Source of the DNA: Plantago elongata
Lineage: Eukaryota > Streptophyta > Magnoliopsida > Lamiales > Plantaginaceae
Assembly (NCBI GenBank): GCA_036897095.1
Contig: JAYMSP010002094.1
Location: forward strand, 1-26,354
Direction: 5' to 3'
DNA: 26,354 nt
Position numbers and translations under genes: made by a program. The notes under the pieces were generated by a model, which was given only the letters and a program-made list of their open reading frames with translations, had not been told where the DNA came from and made no database searches. Shown here in pieces: positions 7,564-19,060 of the stretch (positions are counted from its first letter, which is position 1; each line of letters begins with the position of its first letter).

Positions 7564-9935
7564 ATGATACTGAGGGTTGGAGCTTTAGCTCCCCCTGAGC
7601 AAACAACGTTCCCCCAGCCGGATTCCTCGACACTAGTTCAAAAATCCATTTCTCATCGATTGGCGGGCCAGTCGAATTTGAATTTCAAGGAAGCGGTGTC
7701 TTCACCTGCTCGACTGGTTACGACTCAAATTCCCACTCCTCTGACCAATCCATCAGAATCTACGCATACTGTTGTCGTCCTGACATTACATCAGTTTGCT
7801 TTTGGTGATATGACTTCTCATCGGGTGATCATCAGGGAGAAAGCTCAATTTATCTTTAATGGAATGCCATCGTTATCATTCATTGAAAAAGAGGTAATCA
7901 ATCTGTCCAAAGAATTCTCTCTTACCCTAGTTGGTAAATTCTCATATGGTATACCTAAAATCTTCAAAGTAACTAAGATGCTCAAAGACATGAAACTCAA
8001 ATCGAGCTTCACAGTCAGTTTTATGGACAAGAGACATGTTATAATCAAGCTATTTCTAGAAGAAGACTTTAACAGGTTATGGATTTTAGATAGCCCCAAT
8101 GTAGCAGGCATACCAATGAGATTAAGTAAGTAGACTCCGAATTTTTCATTGGATGATGACTCCCCTGTGGTACCGGTTTGGGTTGCTCTTGAAAATTTAC
8201 CTATCTTCTTGTTCCACAAAGAAGCCCTATTTGAGTTTGGGAAGCTTCTTGGTAATCCTGTGAAGATTGATGGGTATACAGCTAACAAAACCAAACTTAC
8301 TCATGCCAATCTATGTATTGAACTTGACATTTCCAAAGAGTTACCATCCCATTTATGGATTGAATCTCTAGGTAAGGGGGTTGTTGTTAAGGTTAACGAT
8401 GCTAGATTTACATTCTTCTGTAAACACTACAAGAAGATAGGTCATTCTAACTCTAACTGCTTAGACAAATCCCCCCCTGTGGTACCTCATGCTGAGAACT
8501 TACCTGTTGGAGGACTAGCTTCCTCAACTAATAGAATTGGTAGAGGGCATAGCTCTACTCCAACGTACCAATGGAGGGTGCAACAAGGTAGAAGGAAAAA
8601 TAGTAAGGGACAACATTAGTATAGAGGAGGTAGCTCAAATAGAAGTGGTGGTAGAGAGGGCAATGGTAGTAGAGGGGGTGGAGATAGTGGTGGTGATAGA
8701 GGTGCTCACACTCGCACTGCAAATGCCTTTGCTCCACTAGATATTGAGGATGCTGACACTCATCAGGCAGTAAGGGAATCTGAAAATGTAGGCACTCAAA
8801 CTGAAGGCTTGGAGGCAACTGTAGTGGAGAATGCAGCATAGGAAAATAATCTACAAACAATGTAGTTAGTGGGGAGGAATTTTCAGTGGCAGAGGAGGTA
8901 GAAGGGGTGGTGGTGGCAGAGGGTTGTCTTATGGTCACTACCAAATTCAGAACCCTGATGCATGCATCTTCAATAGACCTGGTGGAGGAGGCAGTGTTAG
9001 CAATAATAGGTAGTGGTGGCAGTAGAAAATTGACTCATGGTCTTCATCATGTTAAGAATTCTTCTACAACTGGTGTTGATATCTTCACCTCTGCATATTC
9101 AGTGGAATTGGAGGTGATTAAGGTACCTGAGGATGCAGGTACTGAGTTTGAAGGCATGAAGACACCTGTGTTGGAGTCTACACCACTATCACCTATCATG
9201 GAAGCTGAGCCATCAACTGAAGAAGATAACCTGTATTTTGGTAGCTTTGGTGGCAAAGATAGTAGCAATGATAGTGGAGGTGGAGGAGGTTAAAATGACA
9301 GAGGGCTGAATAAGGGTTATGAACATGCTTAGAGTCCTTCTTACCATCCCCCTACATCTAGGGACAGTGTGCCAGACTTAGTTGTCTATCAGAAGGAAGC
9401 TTTAACCAATTCAATTACTCATACACCTATCTTGGATAATAGCTCCCTCGTTGAGGAGGATCTTCTTCACTCTTCAGTGTACAATCTTAATGTTGAGCTG
9501 AACACATCACAGTTCCAGATAGTTGCACCTGATACCTCTTCGGTCAATGACAAGGAGTAGTTAAGAATTCATCAGCCTGAGTTTGAACCTCTAGCTCATA
9601 CACATAACATGAGGAAATCTTCAGGGAATCTGTCAACACTACCACTCTTAACTGATGAGGTGAACAACCACTGTCTTGCTCTTATAGCAAACAAGACCAT
9701 TAGAGGCATTCAGGATGGACAATCCTCAGAAACTTCAAGTGAGGAGAATGATACAGAGGATGAGGACTATATGTCTAATGAAAAGAAAGTGATAGAAAGA
9801 ATTCATGCCACTGTAGCTGCAACAAGCACAAGGGTTGCCACTAGAAGGTCTGGCAGAGCAAAGAACTCTGGGGTTTCTTCTCAACAGGGAAAGAAGAAGA
9901 ATGGGAGGAGAAAAGCTAAACCCTCATCATCATGA
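7564..9935 (+). pseudogene. LINE ORF1 (DUF4283-like, CCHC, basic tail), broken
   Basis: This encodes the RNA-binding ORF1 protein of an L1-type LINE, about 790 codons when the pieces are counted together. The open frame extends back to 7537, but the first ATG is at 7564. Residues from about 100 to 200 form the DUF4283-like domain, interrupted by a TAG at 8131-8133 where a Trp is likely (TGG to TAG). The second half includes a zinc knuckle near 8420-8460 reading C-x2-Y-x4-H-x4-C, so the second Cys has become Tyr. A Gly/Arg/Ser-rich linker follows the TAG at 8617-8619. A TAG at 8839-8841 and a frameshift before 8886 move the frame. The rest is acidic and Ser-rich (to about 9800, with stops at 9291 and 9558) and ends in a basic, Lys/Arg-rich tail at 9609-9935. 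The stop codon overlaps the ORF2 start by four bases (ATGA). Confidence 0.82.
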
Positions 9936-12900
9936 ATTGTATGGTATGGAATGCTAGAGGGGTTGGTAATGTAAGTACCCAACAACAGATTTGGTTTATG
10001 AGAAACAAGCTGAAACTAAATCTTTTAGCTATTGTTCAACCTATGGTACACTTAAACTCTTTTTCCTTCTGCAATAGATTCAAGATGACACTTGCAGTAG
10101 CAAATTGTAACAACAAGATTTGTTTGTTTGGAGATGCTTCTTTTGTCTTCGTAGTATTGGAAGATAAGGAACAATATCTACATTGCTAAATGACTTCTGC
10201 ACTAATCCTTGCTCCAATTTTGATTACTATTGTGTATGCTAAATGCTCAAGATCTTTGAGACAAGAATTGTGGGATGAGATGAGAAGATTCTCAGTGACT
10301 AGCATGCCCTGGTGTATAGGAGGGGATTACAATGTCATTGCCAGTGTGAATGAAAGAGATGGTGTAGAAACACCTTACTATAATGCCATCTCAGACTTTG
10401 GTACATGTATTATGGAGTGTGGATTGAATGATATTGGCTTTGATGGGGAGCCCTATACTTGGTAATTGAATGGAGTGAGGCAAAGGCTTGATAGACTCCT
10501 CTTCAATCACCAATGGCTGGATTTCTTTCACGTTTCTAAAGTTTCTCATGGAATCAGAAAAATGCTCTGACCACAGGCCTCTCATCCTTGAATCTCTACT
10601 TAGAGCAAATGAAAAAAAAGGACAGTTTAGGTTTCAAGACATGTAGCTTAATCACCCTGACTGATCAAGAGTATTGAGGATAATTGGTCTATGACTGCCA
10701 GACATAATGGATTAAAGAAGTTATGGGAAAAACTTCATAGATTGAAGCAGTTCTTAAGATGGTGGAATAAGCATAAATTTGGGAATCTATTTGTTATCCT
10801 GCAAAGAGAAGAAGAGAAAGTGAAACAAGCTGAAAAACTGCCCAATGATGATCCTTCAGATACCAACATGGCCAATGTAAGAAATGCTTCTGCAGAGTTT
10901 CAACAAGTCTTAGCTATGGAGGAAATCTACTGGAGACAAAAAGCCCACTGCAAATGGCACCTTGAGGGTGACAGGAACACCAAGCTGTTCCACAATATGG
11001 TTAAGAGGAATAGGATGAAAGGTAAAATCTTTAGTATTGAGAAGGATGGTGCACTTATTACCTCTCCATCTGAGCTACAAGCATCTGCAGCTGAATATTT
11101 TCAAGATCTACTATGTATAGAGATCCCTATCTTTGAAGAACCAGACCTGTCCATTATTCCTCAGATAATTGATGCAGAGATCAATTCAGAGTTATGTGAA
11201 CTACCATTAATAGAAGAGCTGCAAAGGGTAGTTATGAATCTGAATATAGGATCTACAGCAGGACCTGATGGATTTTCTGCTCTCTTCTTCATTAGATGAT
11301 GGGATTTCATCAAGTTTGATTTGTTGGAAGTTGTACAAGACTTCTTCAATGGTTCACCCCTCCTTGCAGGCATCTCAGACACCTCAATAGCTCTGATCCC
11401 TAAAGTGGATAACCCCTCCACTTGGTCACACTTCAAGCAATCAGCATGTGTAACTTTACACACAAAATCATGACTAAGCTATTGAATGATAGACTTTCCC
11501 TGGTCCTTCCACTCATTATTTCACCCAATCAAAGTGGTTTTGTTAAAGGGTGGCTCATACAAGATAATATCCTGCTAACTCAAGAGTTGGTTCATTCACT
11601 AGACTTAAACATAAGGGATGCTAATTTGGTGATGCAGTTGGATATGCTGAAAGCATATGACAGGCTTAGTTAGGGATTTCTGCATAAAATCTTGACAGCT
11701 TTTGGTTTTCAGAGGCTTGGTGTGACTTAATGCTAAGATCATTGAAAAACTGCCATCTTGGAGTGATAGTCAATGGAGTTACTTCCGGCTTCATCAGATC
11801 ATATCACAGTCTTAGGCAAGGGGATCCACTCTCCCCTGCACTGTTCATCATAGCTGGAGAATACCTCACAAGAGGATTGAACAAACTCTTCTCTCAACAT
11901 ATTGATCTTCAATATGCTACCAAAAGGGGTCTGCAGGTCAGTCATTTGGCATATGCTGATGATTTGATCATCTTCACCAGAGGATGTCAACATGGGCTGG
12001 AGTTGATATTGCACTTTCTACAGCACTACGAGAGGGTTTCAGGCTAAAGCGAAACATGGAGAAAAGTAGTCTTTATGCAGACAAGAATGCTAACATCAGA
12101 AGAATTGAGGATAAAAGTGGCATGTCTGTTCAAAGTTTTCCATTCAGATATCTGGGAACTCCCATCTCCAAGGGTAGAAAGCTCATTTCTGACTTTGATT
12201 ACCTAGTTGATAAGGTGAGGATCAAATTATCTAGATGGAACCTCAAGTATCTATCACAGGGAGGTAGATGGATATTGATAAAGAGTGTATTGCCTTCAAT
12301 GCCAATTTATCCTCTTCAAGTGTGTCTTCCACCAGTCACCATTCTTGATAGAATTGAGTCCATCATCTCAAAATTCTTTTGGGGTTCAACTTGTGAGCAG
12401 AGAAAGATGCAATTGTAAAAATGGAAACCTACTTGTCTTCCCCAGTATGAAGGTGGACTTGGGATCAGACCCTTGTCTGAGGTGCATTAAGCCTTTTCTC
12501 ATAAACTATGGTTCAGATTTAGACTGCAAAATTCTTTGTGGGCCATTTGTATGCAGAGAATATATTGTCATAGCAAATTCCCTGGTGATGTGAAGAGAAG
12601 ATGCTCAGACTCCATGATCTGGAAAAGGATGATCAAAGTTAGTCATGAAGCTCAAAAAAACTGTTTTTGGACAGTTGGGATTGGGAAATGCTACTTCTGG
12701 CATGATGAATGGTTAGAGATAGGTAAACTCAAAGACTTGGTGGATCATTATATAGCCAATTTGGAGCTTCTGCATGACTTTATAGATGATGAAGGATGGA
12801 TGGTAGAGAAACTGGCATCATGCCTACCCATTCATATTATGACTCAGATTATCCTCTTGCCAGTCTCTAACTCCATGAATGCATACCCCATTTGGATGTT

Positions 12901-13165
12901 ATCTGCAGATGGATCATTCACAACTAAGTCTGCATGGGAATCTATCATAAGTAGAGTTGCTTACTACAGAACCCTATCTAGTATTTGGTGCCCTAGAATC
13001 CCTACTATTGTGTCAATCTTCTAGTGGAAATTACTCCATAACAGGATCCCTGTGGATGACATCCTCCAACAAAGAGGTATTATACTAGCCTCTAGATGCC
13101 AATGTTTTCAAGCCAGAGAAACCATCATGTGATGTTTTAATGTTCAATGAAGAAGCACATAATGT
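9932..13165 (+). pseudogene. LINE ORF2: endonuclease, reverse transcriptase, zf-RVT; broken and 3'-truncated
   Basis: ORF2 makes the nick at the target and copies the element RNA there. It starts at ATG 9932. The endonuclease opens with a W-N-A-R-G-x-G motif; the usual catalytic Glu in the following L-x-x-E-P motif is Gln (CAA). A G-G-D-Y-N motif lies near 10320-10335 and S-D-H-R-P-L near 10566. The RT domain shows T-A-G-P-D-G-F near 11255-11280, L-R-Q-G-D-P-L-S-P near 11810-11840, the catalytic Y-A-D-D at 11952-11963 and Y-L-G-T-P near 12150-12165. A zf-RVT-like end begins with L-H-N-R-x-P at about 13030, and the frame breaks off near 13165 soon after an H-H-V-M-F/C-S segment. Damage includes stops at 10187, 10463, 11297, 11671 and 13022 and several frameshifts (for example near 10560, 11420 and 11700). 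The reading remains recognisable throughout, but no functional product is possible. Confidence 0.88.
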
Positions 13166-14313
13166 GATGATCGGGATCCGAGCAGAATATTTTAATAATA
13201 TTTCGAGTATAGTTCTTGACGAATTAGAAAAATGTTAGTTCGCCAACGAGTTTAAGTGAATTAAAATTTAAGATAACTTTAGAACAGAGTTGATTTAGGA
13301 TTCAAATTAAATTAAATCTTTGTAGTCATCTGACGAATGGTTAATGAATAAAGAAATAAACACATAAAGACTTTAAAGAGCGTAGCATGTCAGAACAATT
13401 TAAAATTTTATGAAGAAACTTTCGACGCATGAATTATCGAACGAAGAAGTGAATAACATGACCTGATACAAATAAATTAATGTGTTGATTCAATTAATTA
13501 ATATGTTAAGTAAAACTACTAAATTGGACAATAAAATAGATACTAGAAAAGATATGAGTTCCGATCCACTACCACTGTCATCACCATCGTCTCCATAACA
13601 CCACCAATGTTGAATTCACTATCTCCTCACCACCACCCAATCCTCTGCAACGATCGACTTCGATCGCCACCACTACTCCACCACTCTAATCGTTGCTGCC
13701 CCACTTTAACCACCTGCTCCAAACCACCACCGCCACACCATAGTTGCGAACCTATCTCGCGATGATTTGCCTGCCCAAACCAATCTGTCTCCACCCACTT
13801 ACTGTCCACCATCGATCAACACCTCCAATGTCAGGGGCTTTCCCTATAGCCGCCGCCGTCCCAATATCATCCTAACGACAATCGATCTCGAGCCAGATAT
13901 CTTCTTTGACTGTTGCCGTTTCGACTTTCAATAGGCACTGATGTTCGAATTTGGGAAGCTCCAATTTGTGCGTTGTTCTATGTTCTAGCCTGTTTCTTGT
14001 TCCTATTAAGTCCGAATTGAATTTCCTTCTTGCTTTCCAATTCGTTTACTCAGCCTCCACAATTCGTAATCAGTATAGTTATTGTGTATTGCTGGCTGCG
14101 AACTGATCTGCGTCAATTTGTGCCTCGTTGTATTCGACCTGCGTTGTCGTATTTGTGGCGTATTCGAGTGTTGTTATGTTTTGTGCCTATGCCTAAATTG
14201 AGTCTTGCTTAAGTGTATTTGGTCTGTGTTTGGCCTTGTTCCGTTGAACTGTGTATCTGCTCAGTTCGAGCTGCCAATGTCTTTCACTGAAATGACTGCG
14301 AGTTTGATAAATT

Positions 14314-15596
14314 GACTAATGGCATCTTAAGCAAATAATCAGTTCTGTCTGAGTGATCAGTAACTTGTGAGTAATGTTTCTGTTCTGCGTGAGGTCTAGG
14401 ATTCGAGTCCCGGTTGTAACAATTTTTTAAGTATTTTAATTATGTGATTTTAAAACGTATCAACAAATGTTTGAAAAAGGATAAACAGAAGTTTAAACAT
14501 TAATAAATATTTTGTTTCATAAGCAGTGATCGTAAAATGATGAAGATATCCTTGGTACATTAATTAACAAAAAGGAGTTGATTACAGCATATAAAAGTTT
14601 TCTGACGGTCGGTTAAAGATGTTAACGACGTTTCTACTAATATAGGTAATTAACTAGCCGACGAATTAGGAGATCTTGAGAATAAGCGAGTATCGAAACC
14701 AGGTATGGGTCGAATCTTAATAATACCTTGCCTTTATTAGTTTTTGTGAAAATAATTATTTTATAACTGTGCTTTGATAACTGTTAATATTATATCAAGC
14801 GACGGGACTTGATATAATATTATTTTATTCATTGAGGATCAAGTTATATGCGTATCCCGAAAAGATTATTTCTAATGCATGTGACGTGTGCGAAACATTT
14901 TATGAAAAGCATGGATAAATGTTAACTCCCATATATGTTGGTGATTTGTCTTTGTGACGCCTGTCTACGTGATACTGTCTCTGTGACGCATTGTGTTTGT
15001 GACGCTGTCTTTATGACGCTTTGTCTTTATGACGCCTGTCTACGTGATACTGTCTTTGTGACGCATTGTCTTTCTGACGCCGTCTTTATGACGCTTGTCT
15101 TTGTGACGCAGAGTACTCATTATTGATTCCTCTGATCAAGGAATATGCTGTAGACACTCTATTGCCACCGGACTTATACTAGTGGCCGCAACATATGTTT
15201 GACTGAGCTAATGTGTTTTGAAAGTTGTGCAAATGTTTGTAAATCTATGTTGTGACTTTTACATGCATGTGTTGAATTGTGTGAAAATCTCTTGATTGCA
15301 ATTACTTGATCCGGGCATTGAGTATTATGTAATTCACCCTTGAACTTTGTACCTTAGATAGGAGTTAGTTGGACGTCCAAGAAGTACCATTTTGTTGACG
15401 AGGCTGGCATTTAGAAGCCACTTGTCTCTTTATACAGTAAGACTTCGTATTTTTGGCCTGTATAATATTAACATGTAGTTGAGGTTTGAATATGTTGTAC
15501 TTTTGGATTGTAGATATGCTAATACCAGTAGCCACTCGCCTGTATATTGTTTTGTAATGATTACGCTGAAACTCTGATGTAAATTTTGTGTTTGAG
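14314..15596 (+). repeat. LTR-internal duplication, copy 1
   Basis: It starts with GACTAATGGCATCTTAAGC and ends in CTCTGATGTAAATTTTG. It matches 16181-17210 closely, for example GTTAACGACGTTTCTACTAA in both and AGTTGGACGTCCAAGAAG in both. This copy has about 175 bp near 14411-14600, including TATAAAAG, that copy 2 lacks, and it has a longer GTGACGC minisatellite. Confidence 0.9.
14944..15111 (+). repeat. GTGACGC minisatellite in duplicate 1
   Basis: About ten imperfect units of 14-18 bp built on TGTCTTTGTGACGC, with variants such as TGTCTACGTGATAC. The equivalent stretch in copy 2 (16635-16728) has about six units, so this tract has expanded or contracted since the duplication. Confidence 0.9.
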
Positions 15597-16180
15597 TATG
15601 ATGTATTGCCTGCATTGTTTGATGCTCTGTTCCAATAACTCAATTTAGTAGTTTAGTTGTATAGATGATGGTGTTGTTCAAGTTTTGTAATTATTTTAGA
15701 AGCTTCAACAACATCCATGATTTGTTTCAGCTTGGTTTCTTTGATATGTAACTTGCTGAATGTTGTTTATATTGTTATGTTTAGGTACTTGTGTGAGTTG
15801 TGTCGAATTCCCACCTTGTCCATTTATAGTTTGATCTCATTTCTTTGTTTGTGAGTTTTGTTTACTAGTACAGTAACTCAGCTTCATCAAGCAAATGCTA
15901 GTAATACATGTTGTTCTATTATCACTAAAAAACTGTTTATAGAAAACTGATAATATGTAACATGATGATCATGTGCTATTACTGTATTGCGTGATTTTAC
16001 TTGTAATGTATGAATTTACTTGTGCTAGTGTTTTCTGATCTCACCTATAAGAAAGCCTATTGCTATTAATGTGTTTATGATTCTCTTTGGACGTATATGA
16101 TACGTGGTCTTAATTTTGTAAGAGTCGTGGGGTTAAAGGGTAGTTGTCTTAGTTTAGATTGATTCCTCACTAGTAGTCGT

Positions 16181-17210
16181 GACTAATGGCATCTTGAGCA
16201 AATAATCAGCTCTGCCTAAGTGGTCAGTAGCGTGTGAGTGATGTTTCTATCCTGCGTGAGGTCTAGGATTCCAGAATAGGAAAGTTGTCTGATGGTTGGT
16301 TAAAGATGTTAACGACGTTTCTACTAATATAAGTAATTAACTAGCCGACGAATTAGGCGATCTTGAGAATAAGCGAGCATGTAAACCAGGTATGGGTCGA
16401 ATCTTCAAAATACCTTGCCTTTATTAGTTTTTGGTGAAAATAACTATTTTATAACTGTGATTTGATAACTGTTAACATTATATCAAGCGACGAGGCTTGC
16501 TATAATATTATTTCATTTACTGAGGATCAAGTTATGTGCGTATCCCGAAAAGATGATTTCTAATGCATGTTACGTGTGTGAAACATTTTATGAAAAGCAT
16601 GGATAAATGTTAGATCCCATATATGTTGGTGATTTGTCTTCGTGATGCCGTCTTTATGACACTTTGTCTTTGTGACGCCTGTCTACGTGATACTGTCTTT
16701 GTGACGTATTGTCATTGTGATGCCGAGTACTCATTATTAATTCCTCTGATCAAAGAATATGCTGTAGACACTTCGTTGCCACCGGACTTATACTAGTGGC
16801 TGCAACATATGTTTGAGTGAGCTAATGTGTTTTGAAAGCTGTGCAAATGTTTGTAAATCCATGTTGTGACTTTTACATGCATGTGTTGAATTGTATGAAA
16901 ATCTGTTGTTTGCAATTACTTGATCCGAGCATTGTGTATTATGAAATTCACCCTTGAACTTTCTACCTTAGACAGGAGTTAGTTGGACGTCCAAGAAGCA
17001 CCATTTTGTTGATGAGGCTGGCATTTAGAAGCCACTTGTCTCTTTATACAGTAAGACTTCGTATTTTTGGCCTGTATAATATTAACATGTAGTGGAGGTT
17101 TGGATATGTCATACTTTTGGATAGTAGATATGCTGATACCAGTAGCCACTCGCATGTATATTGTTTTGAAAATACTTTCGCTAGAACTCTGATGTAAATT
17201 TTGTTTGAAA
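16181..17210 (+). repeat. LTR-internal duplication, copy 2
   Basis: It matches 14314-15596 from GACTAATGGCATCTTGAGC to CTCTGATGTAAATTTTG, with substitutions through its whole length. It is shorter by about 175 bp just after the tRNA-like GAGGTCTAGGATTC motif and has fewer minisatellite units (16635-16728). After it, 17211-17402 is the unique LTR end. Confidence 0.9.
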
Positions 17211-17406
17211 AAAAAGCATACTAGCCGTTTGGTTGGATCTTTAGATTGTGATTGTTGTCTGTGTGACTGATAAGTGGATAAGGCTTCGTGTGGGTGGGGG
17301 AATGGTCACATGGCCGGTCATGCCAACGGGCGGAGTGGTGGATATGTTATTAAATGAATATTAAATATAGTGGGACCCACGATGCGGTCTTGGGGCGTGA
17401 CAGAGG

Positions 17407-17418
17407 TTGTATCAGAGC
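17407..17418 (+). promoter_or_regulatory. primer binding site of the Gypsy element (tRNA-Met type)
   Basis: TTGTATCAGAGC four bases after the LTR end matches the usual TTGGTATCAGAGC apart from a lost or changed G. The 165 bp that follows, up to the gag ATG at 17583, is leader without other visible features. Confidence 0.8.
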
Positions 17419-17582
17419 ACTAGGTTCATGGTGAGCCTAGTTATGGGAATATATCCCTGCTATGGGTTATATGTCTGGTATCAGCATTAGGTTTTGATCT
17501 GTTAAGTGTCCAAACCTCTACAGGACTGATTGCAAAATAATCTTGACTTGGTTTGTTCATGTTGTGCTGAACATTGACTGAA

Positions 17583-18475
17583 ATGGTTGATGGTCATAGC
17601 AAGCATTCTGAGGCTTTTAACAGTGGTGCGGGTGACACCACGAGTGGGAATAAACATACATCTCTGCCAGAGATTGCACCAACGCTGCAACTCATGGCGA
17701 CCTTGCTTCAACAGCAACAACAAGCAAGTCTTCTCCAGCAGCAACATATGAACATGATCCCGCAACAACAACATCAACAACTGAACCCTTCACCAGGGAC
17801 GCAAATGTCACATTATGAGAGGTTCAAGCATGTCCAGTATTCTGAGTTTGCTGGAGGTTCTGATCCACTTGAGGCTGAAAATTGGATTAGTGGTATTGAA
17901 GAAAAGCTGGATACATTGGAGATCCCCATAGAAGCATGGGTTAAAGTAGTGATTCTCCATCTGACGGGGAACGCTAAGCACTGGTTGAATGACACCTAGC
18001 TCGCTCATCCTGAAGCCGCGGGTCCGATGAGCTTGGATCAGTTCAAACAGAAGTTTCTGAAGCACTATTTCCCTACTTCTGTTAGGATGGCCAAGCACAT
18101 GAAATTCTTGAGTTTGCGACAAGGTAATCTCTCTGTGATTCAATTGGCAGAAAAATTTCATGAACTGGGGCGCTTTAGCCCATCGTATATGGAGTCCGAG
18201 GAGAGCAAGGTTGAGATGTTTCATAAGTGTTTCAGGCTAGAGGTTTGTCGGATGCTGGTGCCACTACTGGACTCGGCTTTTGAGGTTGTCAATACCCATG
18301 ACATAGCTGTGGAAACTCAGCAACGAGAAAAAGAGAATGCTCGTCAAGGTTTCAAAAGGCCAGGTGAATTTCATGGTGGAAGTAATCGCTTTGGATCGAC
18401 AAAGATGAAAAGGGAACCAGTGTGTAACGTTGTCATCGGAGGCATGTAAGGGAGTGTTTTGGGGGTGCTAGATGA
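17583..18475 (+). pseudogene. gag: Ty3/Gypsy gag, broken
   Basis: Gag forms the particle that packages element RNA. The first ATG of the frame is at 17583; the frame also opens a few codons earlier at a TTG. An N-terminal Gln-rich stretch (about 17708-17790, many CAA/CAG) is followed by the retrotransposon Gag core: Y-x-x-F-x-G-G-x-D-P-x-x-A-E-x-W near 17840-17890 and a region with K-H-Y-F-P near 18060. A TAG at 17997-17999 interrupts it, just after the W-L-N-D-T segment. A frameshift near 18430 splits the C-terminal zinc knuckles from the main frame: a first one (C-x2-C-x3-H-x3-C, about 18421-18457) and a second at 18476-18517. Basic residues precede the knuckles. Downstream, protease and RT follow in normal Gypsy order. 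Confidence 0.88.
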
Positions 18476-19060
18476 TGTTATAACTGTGGTAGCACCGAGC
18501 ATCTACTTCGAGACTGTCCGAAAAGAGGTAAACCGACCCCTAGTGCTCCTGCTGGACATAACCAAAACCAGAATAAGGCCAAATGACGGTTTTTCTTACT
18601 GAGCAAGGAGGATGCCCAGACTCGTGATAACTTCGTTAACGGTACCATTTCCATCAACTCTTTTGATGCATATGTGTTGTTTGATTCTGGTGCATCTCAT
18701 TCTTTATATCTCGGAAGTTTGTGGCGTATGTGAACTTTGTGCCTGCTAAGTTGCCAGACCCTGTGCTTGTGTCCACTCCTATGCGAGATGTAGTTATATG
18801 TGATGATATCTGTAGAGAGTGTGTCTTGTACATATGTGGGGTAGAACTCAAGGGTGATTTGATAGTGTTGGTGATGAGTGATTTCGATGCTATTCTGGGT
18901 ATGGATTGGTTGGCTAGTCATCATGCTAAAATAGACTATTTCGAAAAGAAAATTATTCTGCAACCCCCTGGTAGACCGGTTGTTGAATTTCAAGGGGTTC
19001 CGGCTAGTCGAAAGTCTGTTAGTTCTGTGATTTCGGCTCTGAAAGCCCAGAAGCGTTGCG
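18476..19060 (+). pseudogene. Gypsy zinc knuckle and aspartic protease, broken
   Basis: A CCHC knuckle C-Y-N-C-G-S-T-E-H-L-L-R-D-C (18476-18517) sits just after a TGA at 18473. The linker has another stop near 18583. The retropepsin active-site motif F-D-S-G-A-S-H-S is at 18680-18703, with catalytic Asp codon 18683-18685. A frameshift near 18707 moves the rest of the protease into the frame read at 18721-19074, which carries the second conserved motif I-L-G-M-D-W-L near 18892-18915. The protease would cut the Gag-Pol polyprotein. It is not separable from RT in these elements; a further frame change near 19060 leads into the RT region. Confidence 0.85.

Larger units (their letters stand above)
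7304..13165 (+). mobile_element. L1-type LINE, two ORFs, 3' end missing, inactive
   Basis: About 5.9 kb holds a 5' UTR (7304-7563, C- and T-rich), ORF1 (about 7564-9935) and ORF2 (9932 to about 13165). Domain order is that of plant L1 elements: DUF4283-like and CCHC in ORF1, then endonuclease, reverse transcriptase and zf-RVT in ORF2. The element breaks off inside the zf-RVT region, where Gypsy LTR sequence begins, so the remainder of ORF2, the 3' UTR and poly(A) are absent from the window. Many stops and frameshifts show an old copy. It differs clearly from the ORF1-only copy at 4035-5474, so they are different subfamilies. Confidence 0.9.
13166..17402 (+). mobile_element. long Ty3/Gypsy 5' LTR with internal duplication, 5' boundary uncertain
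   Basis: The right end is clear: the sequence ends GGGGCGTGACA at 17402, a common 3' end of plant Gypsy LTRs, and a tRNA-Met-type PBS begins 4-5 bases later. The left end is set where LINE coding similarity stops, about 13165; no matching TGTCACGCC-type start is seen, so the LTR may be truncated or have lost its end. At up to 4.2 kb it is long. A large part of that comes from a duplicated segment, 14314-15596 and 16181-17210, separated by about 580 bp (15597-16180) in which I see nothing else. Positions 13550-13920 are C-rich (many CCACC runs). A TATAAAAG occurs at about 14590-14597 in the first duplicate only. No gene is supported in this block. Confidence 0.75.

Noticed and set aside
7340..7567. 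Pro-rich ORFs on both strands in the LINE 5' UTR
   Set aside because: Low-complexity C/T-rich sequence opens frames on both strands, and the real ORF1 frame starts just after.
14030..14212. Short plus-strand ORF as a gene
   Set aside because: Biased T-rich composition, no recognisable motif, and it lies inside an LTR with no sign of constraint.
14333..14415. tRNA gene or SINE head
   Set aside because: GGATTCGAGTCC looks like a B box and an A-box-like stretch lies upstream, but no tRNA stems fold, the motif is broken in the duplicate at 16260, and there is no SINE tail. It is part of the LTR duplication.
14935..15126. Cys/Asp-rich repetitive ORF
   Set aside because: It is only a translation of the GTGACGC minisatellite; unit length varies and the other copy does not keep the frame.
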